64,000 nt of DNA from JAGOEY01 sp017997515 (GTDB lineage: Bacteria > Pseudomonadota > Gammaproteobacteria > Burkholderiales > Burkholderiaceae_C). The stretch is from positions 1 to 64,000 of the forward strand of contig CP111109.1 in NCBI GenBank assembly GCA_026314275.1. The letters run 5' to 3'. Positions 34,256-43,169 of the stretch are shown one piece after another. Below the pieces are notes generated by a model. The model saw only the letters and a list, made by a program, of their open reading frames with translations, made no database searches and was not told the origin of the DNA. Each line of letters begins with the position of its first letter. Position 1 is the first letter of the stretch. Made by a program: the position numbers and the translations under genes.

Positions 34256-34302
34256 TTTTAGCGCTCCGACGCGGATAATCCGCGATGATGGTGGCGCGAC
34301 AA

Positions 34303-34683
34303 GTAGTCTGACTCAGGGGGCGCTGCAGCCGCAGATCGATCGCGCTGCAGGAGTTGCAATCACCCGAAAATCTTGAGCCTAGCCTAGTGGCAGGACTTTG
34401 CAGGCGTTCTGGGCGTCGCTGCTCTGGTGATCGCTTATGGGCAAGCGACTTGGCCGTCCATCCGATAGCCCACCTCGCGCACCTTGTAGCTTGCATCGCG
34501 TTGCAAGGTCCGAAACGACCATCGATGGCGTGCCCAAAGATCAATGCGGTAGCCATCACCGAGAACGGTGATCCTTCGAAGGCACGGATGGCTGCAACCA
34601 TGAAAGGGGGATCGGGCGGGATCACGCGTTTGTGCTCGACGGCACTTAGGGCGCTCAGCGCTGCCTACGTTTCATGGTTGCAC
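34303..34683. other. 381 bases without a convincing gene
   Basis: Open frames on both strands (for example the minus frame MIPPDPPFMVAAIRAF...) have no family pattern that I recognise. A decayed gene fragment is possible. The stretch separates the IS3 element from the 3' end of argS. Confidence 0.4.
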
Positions 34684-36369
34684 TCACATCTTGCTCGGCG
34701 CCCTGACGCCGAGAATCGCGAGACCATTGCGCAGCACATGCGCGGTAGCAGCGATAAGCGCCAAACGTGCCTTCTTGACACTCTCGTCGTCGACAAGAAT
34801 TCGCTCGGCGTCGTAGTAGCTGTGGTAACTAGCGGCCAGCTCGCGTAAGTAGAACGTGACGTCATGCGGCGAGAAATCCTTCGCTGCCGCGCTCAGCATT
34901 TCGGGGTATCTGGCGAGTAGCAGCATGAGAGCCTGCGCGGCCGGGCTTTCAAGTGCCAACAGTTCAACATCGTGCAGCGATGCCACGTCGCCGCCCCAAC
35001 TCGCTAACACCGAGCAGATGCGCGCATGCGCGTACTGCACGTAATACACCGGGTTGTCGTTGTTCTTCGTCACGGCAAGGTCAACGTCGAACGTGTATTC
35101 GGTGTCGGGCTTACGGCTCAGCAGAAAGAAGCGGACCGCGTCGGTACTGGTCCATTCGATCAAGTCGCGCAGCGTGACATAGCTGCCTGCGCGCTTGCTT
35201 ATCTTGACCTCTTCGCCACCCTTCATGACGCGCACCATTGTGTGCAGCACATAGTCCGGGTAATCGGCCGGAATGCTTTCGTCCACGCCCTGCAGGCCGG
35301 CGCGAACGCGTGCGATGGTGCCATGGTGGTCGGTACCCTGGATGTTGACGACCGTGTGGAAGCCCCGCTCCCACTTGGCAATGTGGTACGCCACGTCGGG
35401 CACGAAGTAGGTGTACGTGCCGTCGCCCTTCTTCATGACGCGGTCCTTATCGTCGCCGTAGTCAGTTGACTTCAGCCAGAGCGCGCCGCCCTGCTCGTAC
35501 GTCTTGCCGGCGGCCACCAGCTTGACCACCGTCGACTCGACACGTCCGCTGGAGTACAGGCTCGACTCAAGGTAGTAATTGTCGAAGCGCACGCGGAACG
35601 CCTGCAGATCGCTGTCTTGCTCCCGCCGCAGGTAAGCAACGGCGAACTCACGGATCGAATCGATGTCATCGACGTCGCCGCTCGCGGTGAACGCGCGGTC
35701 GTCCGATTTCACGGTCTTCTTCGCCATGAAGTCCTTGGCGATGTCGGCAATGTAGTCACCGTTGTAAGCCGCTGCCTTTTCGCCACTTGGCCAGGCGGCG
35801 TCGCCTGGCTTCAGGCCCCTGGCGCGCATCTGCACGCTGCTGGCGAGCGTCTGAATCTGCACGCCGGCGTCGTTGTAATAGAACTCACGGTACACCGCAT
35901 CGCCCTGCGAGGCGCGCAGGTTGCAAATGGCATCTCCCAATGCCGCTTGGCGGCCGTGGCCCACGTGCAGCGGGCCGGTCGGGTTGGCCGAGACAAACTC
36001 CACCAGCACCTTTTCGCCGGTAGCTGGCTGCCGACCGTACGCATCGCCGGCGGCGAGCACTTCGCGCACGACCTGCTGCTTGGCGGCCGTCCTCAAGTGA
36101 ATGTTCAAGAAGCCAGGGCCGGCGATCTCGACCGCCTGTACCCACTGCCCGAATGAGGGTGCGGCCAGTAGCATGGCCCTCACTTCTTCAGCGAGTTCGC
36201 GAGGCTTGCGGTCAAGCGGCTTGGCGAGTTGCATGGCGGCCGTGCTGACGAAATCGCCGTGCGCCGCCACCTTGGGCGACTCAAACGCGGCTTTGGCTCC
36301 AGCGCCGGGCGAGAAGGATTCAAGCGTGTTCGCGAGCGTCGCGAGCAGTTCTTGTTTAACCAATAACAT
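34684..36369 (-). CDS. argS: Arginyl-tRNA synthetase, full length, in the cargo island
   Basis: 561 residues. Contains the Arg-tRNA-synthetase N-domain, the class I HIGH signature (SANPTGPLHVGHGRQAALGDA, interrupted) near residue 127 and KISKRAG (KMSKS equivalent) near residue 385. The DALR anticodon-binding domain ends in the usual GVRAPSKM. All domains are intact and the sequence is of Burkholderiales type. Only two cysteines remain (in AICNL and RICSV), and the usual AACYHSYYD is AASYHSYYD. An essential housekeeping enzyme in ICE cargo is unexpected; it is probably a second copy. Resistance to oxidation or to an inhibitor is a possible reason. Confidence 0.93.
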   Translation of the reverse strand: MLLVKQELLATLANTLESFSPGAGAKAAFESPKVAAHGDFVSTAAMQLAKPLDRKPRELAEEVRAMLLAAPSFGQWVQAVEIAGPGFLNIHLRTAAKQQVVREVLAAGDAYGRQPATGEKVLVEFVSANPTGPLHVGHGRQAALGDAICNLRASQGDAVYREFYYNDAGVQIQTLASSVQMRARGLKPGDAAWPSGEKAAAYNGDYIADIAKDFMAKKTVKSDDRAFTASGDVDDIDSIREFAVAYLRREQDSDLQAFRVRFDNYYLESSLYSSGRVESTVVKLVAAGKTYEQGGALWLKSTDYGDDKDRVMKKGDGTYTYFVPDVAYHIAKWERGFHTVVNIQGTDHHGTIARVRAGLQGVDESIPADYPDYVLHTMVRVMKGGEEVKISKRAGSYVTLRDLIEWTSTDAVRFFLLSRKPDTEYTFDVDLAVTKNNDNPVYYVQYAHARICSVLASWGGDVASLHDVELLALESPAAQALMLLLARYPEMLSAAAKDFSPHDVTFYLRELAASYHSYYDAERILVDDESVKKARLALIAATAHVLRNGLAILGVRAPSKM

Positions 36370-36583
36370 CTGTGAATCTTACCGAGGGCAAATCTTGAAC
36401 CCGCCGGGCCGGTCGTCCGCCAGAGTGGCCTTCTCACCTCCGAACCCTGCAAGGACGAGTACGCAATGAGATAGCGCTTTCTCTGATCGCGCTCGGCGCA
36501 TGCGTACAGATTGTCCGACGCGCTTGGCGTGTCGTAAACGACCTAACCCAAGCACAAACTTCCTTGGAGACGAGCCTTCACGT
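36370..36583. other. Short gap between argS and the msrA-like gene
   Basis: Holds the argS promoter on the minus strand. No gene or terminator recognised. Confidence 0.4.
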
Positions 36584-37084
36584 CTAGGTCTGCACTTCAG
36601 GGAGCGCGACCTCTGAGAAGTGAAGTCTGATGAGATCAAGCTTAGGATCAATATATCGGCGGCAGAAAGGCCTACTCGGGTTGGTTCGATAGTAGTTCCG
36701 GTAACGCTCGTCCGACGCCTTAAAACTTCTAAAGGGAAGAACGACGGTATGCACCGCATCGCCAGACTCGTGGGCGAAGCCTGCTATCGCCAGCTCGGCC
36801 TCATGCCGTTGGCGATCTTCGAAAATGTAAATCGCACTGCGGTATTTGCTGCGAGGTGAACGGGCCCTGGTAGCAGAATGAGTTCTGAGATGCACCTCGG
36901 AGAGCGTGGCTAACTGAATCACCGAGGGGTCGAAGGTGACGATCACTCCTTCTGCCCACGTATCTGCCGGCGCGTCCGATTGCACAAAGCCCTGGTCGAC
37001 CTTCTCGACACCACGCAACGCTTGGAATACCCCTTCTGTGCACCAATGGCATCCACCTCCAAAAGCGAGCTTCTCCACATTCAC
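36584..37084 (-). CDS. MsrA-like methionine sulfoxide reductase, divergent form
   Basis: 166 residues. The active-site pattern is FGGGCHWCTEGVFQ (family GCFWC.E), followed by GVEKVDQGFVQ and a SKYRSAIYIFEDRQRHEAELAI segment, as in MsrA. It is last in a corA / DsrE-like / msrA operon with 4-base overlaps (ATGA). The enzyme would reduce methionine-S-sulfoxide. It is clearly different from the second MsrA in the window (38628-39143), so the island has two forms. Confidence 0.82.
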   Translation of the reverse strand: MNVEKLAFGGGCHWCTEGVFQALRGVEKVDQGFVQSDAPADTWAEGVIVTFDPSVIQLATLSEVHLRTHSATRARSPRSKYRSAIYIFEDRQRHEAELAIAGFAHESGDAVHTVVLPFRSFKASDERYRNYYRTNPSRPFCRRYIDPKLDLIRLHFSEVALPEVQT

Positions 37085-37452
37085 CTCCCGCGCATAAGCG
37101 CAATTTCTGACGCAGGCTTGCCCAATTGAACGCCAGGAATGAAAGGAGCGAATCGCACCGCAACTTGGTCCACGACCTCAGCATCAAGGCAACGACTCGC
37201 GCTTTCAACAAACACGGTTTCACCATTGAGCCGTATAGCCAAGCTTTGAGCCTCCTCGACAGCGTCAGGGACGTCGGTGTGCTTTATCCCCATGACGACG
37301 AGGGCCGCCACAGCGTTTCCGTGCAGGATGACCGCAGTGTCAGCTTTCGACAGCGGAGACTTCTTCAGCAGGGCACGTATGCCTTCTGGCCCTCTGAGAT
37401 TATTGGAGGTTGTCGCCTTCACCTCGAAACGATCACGACATGCGGCATTCAT
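37081..37452 (-). CDS. Small DsrE-like protein between corA and msrA
   Basis: 123 residues from ATG 37452, which overlaps the corA stop as ATGA; its own stop overlaps the msrA-like start in the same way. The pattern ADTAVILHGNAVAAL...A.SLAIRLNGETVFV and the ending VAVRFAPFIPGVQLGK recall DsrE/DsrF-type sulfur-transfer proteins (HG motif, C-terminal VP.GV). There are two cysteines (AACRD, SRCLD). The DsrE assignment is tentative; coupling between two genes of known function makes it a real gene. Confidence 0.6.
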   Translation of the reverse strand: MNAACRDRFEVKATTSNNLRGPEGIRALLKKSPLSKADTAVILHGNAVAALVVMGIKHTDVPDAVEEAQSLAIRLNGETVFVESASRCLDAEVVDQVAVRFAPFIPGVQLGKPASEIALMRGR

Positions 37453-38417
37453 AGCCACTTTGCCTTCTTGAAGCGCACGAACAGGAACAGGCAGATCGCA
37501 GTCATCACCCCGAGCACGACGAGGTATCCATAGGTTGTCTCCAGCCCCGGCATGTTCTTGAAGTTCATGCCGTAAATTCCAGCGATCGCCGCCGGAACTG
37601 CCAGTATTGCCGCCCAAGACGTAAACTGGCGAGTGATCACACCCGTCCTTTGCGCCTCCAGCAGGCTGCTGAATTCAAAGACCGTCCTCAGGACCTGAAG
37701 GAGACCATTGACCATGGACTGCACCCGATCTACGTGGTCAGCAACATCGTCGAAGTACGGTCTCACTTCAGCGCTGATGCAGGGATAATGTCCACGGACC
37801 AGCTTTCTGACCAGTTCGGCCATAGCGCCAAGCGTGCGTTGGAAGCGCGTGAGTTCGCCTCTCAGGCTGAATATCCGGGCGACTTCTTCTCGCCCAAGAA
37901 AGTCGCCTACCGATCTTCTCTCCATCTCCAGAACGTCATCCTCGATCATTTCAAAGATGGGCAAATACTGGTCCACGATACGGTGCAAGATCGCGTGCAG
38001 CACGTAGTCGACACCCTTTCCCAGGAGCGTTGGCGAAGCCTCAAGCTGCCCCCGCAGGTTGCCTAGCGCTCCACCGTTGCCATGCCGCGCGGTGATGAGG
38101 TGATTGTGACCGGTGAAGATCGCCGTCTTGCCATAGCTGATCTTGTCGCCGACCAGCTCAGCTGTTTGAGCGACGATGTACAGCTCATCGTTGTAGACCT
38201 CGAGCTTTGGCGGGCAAAGCGGGTGCATCGCGTTATCGACTGCCAACGGATGGAGGTTATACGCCGTCTGGAGCGTGTGAAGTTCGTCGGCGCTGGGCTC
38301 GCGAAGCGCGATCCAGCAGAAGCCCGAGCGCGCCTCATCCTGCTCGAAGCGCTCGTCGAGCGCAATTTCCCGGATTCGCTTGCCTTCCTTGTAATAGTAG
38401 GCGGCGATGACGCTCAT
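37449..38417 (-). CDS. corA: CorA-type divalent cation channel
   Basis: 322 residues. A cytoplasmic N-domain is followed by two C-terminal membrane helices with the signature YGMNFKNMP (GMN motif near residue 284) and the usual basic end RFKKAKWL. CorA proteins carry Mg2+, Co2+ or related ions. Translational coupling with the DsrE-like and msrA-like genes is unusual and suggests that ion transport here serves stress physiology. Confidence 0.92.
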   Translation of the reverse strand: MSVIAAYYYKEGKRIREIALDERFEQDEARSGFCWIALREPSADELHTLQTAYNLHPLAVDNAMHPLCPPKLEVYNDELYIVAQTAELVGDKISYGKTAIFTGHNHLITARHGNGGALGNLRGQLEASPTLLGKGVDYVLHAILHRIVDQYLPIFEMIEDDVLEMERRSVGDFLGREEVARIFSLRGELTRFQRTLGAMAELVRKLVRGHYPCISAEVRPYFDDVADHVDRVQSMVNGLLQVLRTVFEFSSLLEAQRTGVITRQFTSWAAILAVPAAIAGIYGMNFKNMPGLETTYGYLVVLGVMTAICLFLFVRFKKAKWL

Positions 38418-38627
38418 GCCGGCCTCGCAGGGATGCGCAGGCCACGCTGTACTGCTGGCCAGCGCGTGATCGGAATGGATGAGAGGTCAGGCATGGTTCT
38501 GTGATCTTGGTGATGCGGCGGCAGCGGAGTTGAGGTCTCATCCAGGCTGAATTCGGTTTGAAAATTGCGAACCGAATTAGCTTCGAAGCCATTGCAGAAA
38601 AGCTGATTCTGCAGCTCTGGCTGCAGG

Positions 38628-39143
38628 TTATTTACTGTCGGCGTTCTTGCGCTTCGGAAGGATCCAGTCTGCACGTGGGAAGTGGCATGTATAGCCTCCC
38701 GGGAGCTTCTCCAGATAGTCTTGGTGCTCCGGCTCGGCCTGCCAGAAATCACCGGCCGGCTCGACCTCGGTGACCACTTTGCCTCCCCACAGTCCGGACG
38801 CATCCACATCGGCGATCGTCTCTTCGGCAACGTGCTTCTGCTCCACGCCGAGGTAGTAGATGGCAGACCGGTAGGAGAGCCCACGGTCATTGCCCTGACG
38901 GTTCTTCGTCGTCGGGTCGTGAATTTGGAAGAAGAACTCCAGAATTTTCCGGTAACTCGTCAGCTCGGGGTCAAAGATGATCTCGATCCCTTCGGCATGC
39001 GTGCCGTGATTGCGATACGTGGCGTTCGGAACATCGCCGCCGGTGTAACCCACGCGAGTCGAGATGATGCCGGGCTGCTTGCGGATGAGATCCTGCATTC
39101 CCCAGAAACAACCGCCGGCCAGGATGGCTTTTTCGTGATTCAT
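38628..39143 (-). CDS. msrA: Peptide methionine sulfoxide reductase MsrA
   Basis: 171 residues from ATG 39143; the frame is open upstream, but this start overlaps the msrB stop (ATGA) and gives the expected N-terminus. Motifs are LAGGCFWGMQDLIRK, VGYTGGDVPNATYRNHGTHAEGIEI (interrupted) and YRSAIYYL. It reduces methionine-S-sulfoxide in proteins. Forms an operon msrB-msrA covering both stereoisomers. Confidence 0.95.
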   Translation of the reverse strand: MNHEKAILAGGCFWGMQDLIRKQPGIISTRVGYTGGDVPNATYRNHGTHAEGIEIIFDPELTSYRKILEFFFQIHDPTTKNRQGNDRGLSYRSAIYYLGVEQKHVAEETIADVDASGLWGGKVVTEVEPAGDFWQAEPEHQDYLEKLPGGYTCHFPRADWILPKRKNADSK

Positions 39144-39586
39144 CAAACGTTCTCCACTTGGTCGAGATAGGCGCCGTAACCCTCGGCAGCCATCTCTTCT
39201 CGAGGGATGAAGCGCAAGGACGCCGAGTTGATGCAATAGCGCAGGCCCCCTCGGTCCGCGGGGCCGTCGGGGAACACGTGGCCCAGGTGGCTGTCGCCAT
39301 GCGTCGAACGCACTTCGGTGCGCACCATGCCGTGCTCGGTGTCGCGCAATTCGTTCACGTTCGCCGGAACGATCGGCTTGGTGAAGCTTGGCCAGCCAGT
39401 ACGCGAATCGAACTTGTCAGCCGAGGCGAACAGCGGCTCTCCCGACACTACGTCGACATAGATGCCAGGCTCCTTGTTGTCGTTGTACTCTCCCGTGAAA
39501 GGTCTTTCGGTTCCCGACTTCTGAGTAACCCGGCGTTGCTCGGGGGTCAGGCGGTCAAGTGCTGCCTGTGTCTTTTCAAACTTCAT
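39143..39586 (-). CDS. msrB: Peptide methionine sulfoxide reductase MsrB
   Basis: 147 residues. Catalytic cysteine in RYCINSASLRF near the C-terminus; SGTERPFTGEY, GWPSFTKP and HLGHVFPDGP are conserved. The two CxxC zinc pairs of many MsrB proteins are missing, so it is the zinc-free form. It reduces methionine-R-sulfoxide. First gene of the msrB-msrA operon, divergent from the AraC-type regulator at 40127. Confidence 0.95.
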   Translation of the reverse strand: MKFEKTQAALDRLTPEQRRVTQKSGTERPFTGEYNDNKEPGIYVDVVSGEPLFASADKFDSRTGWPSFTKPIVPANVNELRDTEHGMVRTEVRSTHGDSHLGHVFPDGPADRGGLRYCINSASLRFIPREEMAAEGYGAYLDQVENV

Positions 39587-40126
39587 GAAGTTCTCCTGTG
39601 CTTACTTAAAGGGCTAGCTAGGCAGCTGCGCTCAGCGAGTTCTGCTGGTCATCTGATGTGTCCTCCTCAATGGCCAAACACGGTCAGTGCTCATCTGAAA
39701 ATAGGCGTAGACTGCCAAAACGGCTAGAAAACAGGGGTTGAGGGGGCCACCAAGGACTACCGCAGTAGAACTTGCCCCATCGCACTAACCACGAACTTAG
39801 GACACTCTGAACAAGTCCAGCGTTCATGCCGTCACTCGTGTTAATTGACGCAACGGAGCTTGCGGGATGAGCCAGATCAGTTTTAAGGGCGCAGAACAAA
39901 GTGTGCACTCGCAGTGTCTCCGGACCATTGTTTCTTGGGCACCCTCAAGGGTCAACAGGCCAATGTGTTCCATCGTCCGGCAAAAGAGGCCAGAAAACCT
40001 GAAGTGATCTGCCAGTGTGAGACAGGCAGGTCAGTGCGTAACAGCCCGTCGCGGGAGCGCTGACGTTTGCGTACTATCGGGATTTCGAGGCGCCGCTTCG
40101 ACCTGAATTCACATGGAGACAGCACC
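39587..40126. other. Divergent promoter region msrB / AraC regulator, with dispersed repeat A1
   Basis: 540 bases without a gene. Positions 39911-40007 match 56960-57058 at most sites, including GGGTCAACA-GCCAATGTGT and AAACCTGAAGTG. The stretch must hold the msrB promoter and that of the RclR-like regulator. Confidence 0.5.
39911..40007. repeat. Dispersed repeat A, copy 1
   Basis: Similar to 56960-57058, about three quarters of bases identical by eye. Either a copied regulatory region or an old transposon end. Confidence 0.6.
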
Positions 40127-41083
40127 TTGAACGACCGACCGCTACTACGCATTTCGCCAGGCGATCTCGAGGGTTTGCTTGGTACTCTCGATGTTAGTTT
40201 CGTTGCCCTTTCGGAATGCTTAGTGAGCATGGGATACAGCCTGGAACTGGGCGGCATGAACGCGCCCGGCATCCACTACAACATCGTTGGTACTGGCCGG
40301 GCCTTGATTGGCAATCGCGACCCCATACCGTTAATGCCCCACACGTTGATTGTTGTGCCGCCAAATTCGCCGTTTCGAATTGAGGTAGAGGGCAGCACAG
40401 GATTCACAGGCCTGCGTTCCGTCAAGAAGCAGCCGCAGATGATCTCGTCGAGCACCATACGCAGATTCTCGGCGGGCGATGGAGAACCTTCTTTGATACT
40501 GGTGTGTGGGTACTTTCATGCCACCTACGGCGCCTGCGCCGAACTCTTTGGTAGCTTGACCGAGCCCATCTTCGAACAGTTCGACGTCGACGATCACGTC
40601 GACACTAAGCTGCAGACAGCGCTCAGCGAGCTCGTCGCACAGGAGGTTGGCAGCGGTGCGATGAGTGCGGCTTTGCTGAAGCAAGTCATCGTGTTGCTTT
40701 TGCGCCGGTCGCTCGTCTCCATGAACGCCTGGGTAGAACGCTTTTCGGTACTCAGCGATCCGCTAGTCGCAAGAGCCTTTGCCGCAATGGCCATGCGTCC
40801 TAGCGATGATCACTCACTTCAAAGCCTCGCCCACACGGCCTGCCTCAGCCGTTCTGCTTTCGCCGCTCGATTTACCGAGGCCATAGGAAAGTCTCCGATG
40901 CAGGTGCTTCGTGAGCTCCGACTGCGGCAAGCGATGTTCCAGCTAAAAGCCAGTGGCCTCGCCGTCGAGCTCGTCGCCCGCAACGCCGGATATGCCAGCC
41001 GGAGCAGTTTCACAAAGGCATTCCGAAGGACCTACGGAATAGAGCCGTCCGCAGTCCGTCGCAGCGTTGCAGCTGAGGCCTAG
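40127..41083 (+). CDS. AraC-family regulator, RclR-like (copy 1)
   Basis: Start taken as TTG 40127 with GGAG eight bases upstream; TTG 40067 would add 20 residues. The N-terminal cupin-type domain (ILRISPGDLEGLLGTL-like start, PHTLIVVPPNSPFRI) is followed by two HTH units (LQSLAHTACLSRSAFAARF; NAGYASRSSFTKAFRRTYG). Cysteines at residues 31 (SECLVS) and 127 (LVCGYFH) fall where E. coli RclR has its redox-active cysteines (NCVLG; IVCG). It is a paralogue of the regulator at 62889-63935. It probably senses oxidants such as hypochlorite and controls adjacent msrBA or osmC. Ends overlapping the convergent osmC remnant. Confidence 0.85.
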   Translation: MNDRPLLRISPGDLEGLLGTLDVSFVALSECLVSMGYSLELGGMNAPGIHYNIVGTGRALIGNRDPIPLMPHTLIVVPPNSPFRIEVEGSTGFTGLRSVKKQPQMISSSTIRRFSAGDGEPSLILVCGYFHATYGACAELFGSLTEPIFEQFDVDDHVDTKLQTALSELVAQEVGSGAMSAALLKQVIVLLLRRSLVSMNAWVERFSVLSDPLVARAFAAMAMRPSDDHSLQSLAHTACLSRSAFAARFTEAIGKSPMQVLRELRLRQAMFQLKASGLAVELVARNAGYASRSSFTKAFRRTYGIEPSAVRRSVAAEA

Positions 41084-41475
41084 CCTGACTCAGACGTAGC
41101 GTCCTGTGCCTCCGCCTGATCACAGGCCTGCTCCATGTCGCGCATGTGCTCACAAAGAGAAACAGCCTCGTCCACCAGACTCCCCGAGAAAACCAAAGTC
41201 GTCAAGACTTCCGAGCCGCGCTCAATCGTCTTGTACACAGGGCAGTTTGAGACGATTTCGAGAAGTTTCTGTTGCTGCTCGTCGCTTAAGCTCCCCTGAA
41301 GCTGTATTTCTCGGCTGAAGGTGTCCGCCGCGTCCAACCCATTTCGGAGATGCGTCACCTTCACCCGAATCCGCTCCAGTGGCCACTTCTTGCGCGACGC
41401 ATACAAACGCATCGTCATCACCGAGCAGGTCCCAAGGGCCGCACTCAACAAGTCGTATGGGTTGGGACCGGACCC
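41080..41475 (-). pseudogene. osmC: osmC, 3' part (separated by IS481-type insertion)
   Basis: Encodes the main part of an OsmC-type peroxiredoxin: GSGPNPYDLLSAALGTCSVMT with the first catalytic Cys, RKKWPLERIRVKV, and NCPVYKTIERG with the second. The N-terminal strands are missing here and are found beyond the IS at 42555-42678. OsmC proteins reduce organic hydroperoxides. An ATG (MRHGSG...) at the IS junction might still allow expression of the truncated form, but without the first strands it is probably inactive. Confidence 0.88.
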
Positions 41476-42443
41476 GTGTCGCATCCCGGACGATCATAAG
41501 GACGCTTATGAAACAGGCTTGGCTGAGAATCGTACCAGCCCTTCATAGCCTGCATTGGGGTTTTGCTTTGCAAAGCCGACTGGGGTAACTGGTGGTTGTA
41601 CAGCGCCACATAGCGCAGCAAGGTCTCCTCCAGATCCAGTGCACTATTGAAGCGGTTGGTCTTTAGCACATCGCTGATTCGGCCATTGAAGCGCTCAACC
41701 ATGCCGTTGGTCTTGGGCGTTCTCGGTCTGGTCAGGCGGTGCTCAATGCCCAACTCCTGGCACAGCTGGTCAAACTCGTGATTGCCACTGGGTGCACGCT
41801 CACGGCTGGCAAACAGCCGGTCTGTGAACTCCTTGCCGTTGTCCGTCAATAACTTGACGATCTTGAGCGGGCACGCCTTGTGCAACGCTTTCAAGAAACT
41901 GCCCGCACTGGCAGCTGTCTTGTCCTTCTTGATCGCCACAAACACCCAGCGCGTGGCCCGGTCAATGGCCACGAACAGGTAGCGCCGCTTGGTCTCATCC
42001 TGCATCTGGGGCAGGTATTTGACATCCATGTGCAAGTAGCCCGGCTCATAGCTCTTGAAGGCCTTGTGAGGCTCCTGGGGTGTTGCAGGCTTGAGGGCAT
42101 GGAGGTTGCCCACACCATGCCTGCGCAAACACCGGTCCAGCCCTGAGCGAGAGACATCGGGGCAAAGGAACTCACGGGTCACGGCCAGCAAGTCATCAAG
42201 TGGCAGTAACAGGGTGCGTCGCAGATGTACCACGATGGTTTCTTGTGCAGAAGTCAGTGTGGTTTGCAGACGGTGTGCGGTGTGCGAGCGATCCTGCACC
42301 GATTGGCGTGACTTCCATTTGTAGATGGTGGCTTCGCTTACGCCAAAGCGGCAGGCCAAGGCTTTGGCGCTCTCAGTGCTGGCGGCAATCTCGGCGCGGA
42401 TGGCAGGGGTCGTTCGGGCTCTCTTGTGCAGGGCGATCATCAT
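41445..42443 (-). CDS. IS481-family transposase
   Basis: 332 residues. HTH (ALACRFGVSEATIYKWKSR) then DDE core: YLHMDVKYLP, LLTDNGKEFTDR and RPRTPKTNGMVERFNG. The frame passes through the terminal repeat and stops 31 bases outside the IS, in osmC, so the last residues depend on the insertion site. Confidence 0.9.
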   Translation of the reverse strand: MMIALHKRARTTPAIRAEIAASTESAKALACRFGVSEATIYKWKSRQSVQDRSHTAHRLQTTLTSAQETIVVHLRRTLLLPLDDLLAVTREFLCPDVSRSGLDRCLRRHGVGNLHALKPATPQEPHKAFKSYEPGYLHMDVKYLPQMQDETKRRYLFVAIDRATRWVFVAIKKDKTAASAGSFLKALHKACPLKIVKLLTDNGKEFTDRLFASRERAPSGNHEFDQLCQELGIEHRLTRPRTPKTNGMVERFNGRISDVLKTNRFNSALDLEETLLRYVALYNHQLPQSALQSKTPMQAMKGWYDSQPSLFHKRPYDRPGCDTGPVPTHTTC

Positions 42444-42554
42444 GACGGTGTAGCTCCTTCGGCTTGAAGTTGCTCAATCAGCACGCGCATTACATCGCGG
42501 GCCATGAACAGGGGGTAGCGCTTGGAGTCTATACAATCGTCCGGGATGCGACAC
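41476..42554 (-). mobile_element. IS481-family insertion sequence inside osmC (1079 bp)
   Basis: Exact 19-bp terminal inverted repeats GTGTCGCATCCCGGACGAT at 41476-41494 and 42536-42554. It carries one transposase gene. No clear target duplication. The flanks join as ADEPIG + SGPNPYDLL, that is, an OsmC reading frame, which shows where it landed. Confidence 0.92.
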
Positions 42555-42678
42555 CTATCGGTTCATCCGCGATAAATGTAGCGGAGCCAGTCCTCACCTT
42601 CAGCTGAAATGGGCCATTCTTGGTCTCGTCGATGACGATGGTTTCCCCAACCGCATCGACTCGCTGATTCATAACCAT
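42555..42678 (-). pseudogene. osmC: osmC, 5' part
   Basis: Starts at ATG 42678 behind GGAGGGG and encodes MVMNQRVDAVGETIVI.. ..FQLKVRTGSATFIADEPIG, the first two strands of OsmC, up to the IS end. With the IS removed, the frame continues into 41475. Confidence 0.85.
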
Positions 42679-43169
42679 ATGAAATACCCCTCCAGGCGCC
42701 TGGAGCCTCCACTGGGTAACGAACCAGAGACTGCCGGGCACGGATACCAGATGGGCAGGCCTTTTCTTGCCCCCCCACGACGTGGGCGACACACCGTGTG
42801 GTGCACTCGAACCAGCAATTAGAAATATACCGCCACCAAGACGTCTCCGAGTCCGGAAGAAGCGTCCAGCGTGCAGCGCCCGGAGTCCCCTCATGTACAC
42901 CGTCTGAGTCGAGTGCCTCCCTCCATGCACAGCATGACAAGAAGTGAGTGTTTAGAACAGCGGGGAGCCAGTCTTTCTACCAGCTTGAAGTCCGAAAGAA
43001 GTGGTCCCTCGTCGTGGAGTCCACGCCCTGGCTCGGATGGTCGATGCTCCTGGCCAACTTCCATGCAGAATCGACTCCCCGTTCCCGCTCAGGTAAGCGC
43101 GAAGGGAAGGCCGATGGCGTGAAGAAATCCGTATCCCGAGTTCGTTCGATGCTGCAAGAGGAACGTCAG
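42679..43169. other. 491-base divergent promoter region osmC / gshB
   Basis: No gene seen; the frames on both strands lack protein patterns. It must hold the promoter of gshB-trxC to the right and the former osmC promoter to the left. Confidence 0.5.

Larger units (their letters stand above)
32658..34302 (-). mobile_element. IS3-family insertion sequence (about 1.6 kb) after azoR
   Basis: Contains orfA and orfB in the minus direction. Short matching ends TTGTCGCG (32658-32665) and CGCGACAA (34295-34302) are the best candidates for terminal inverted repeats; the exact ends and target duplication are uncertain. The left end overlaps the last codons of azoR. Confidence 0.75.

Noticed and set aside
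34354..34848. 164-residue plus-strand frame between IS3 and argS
   Set aside because: Half of it overlaps argS on the other strand and it has no recognisable pattern.
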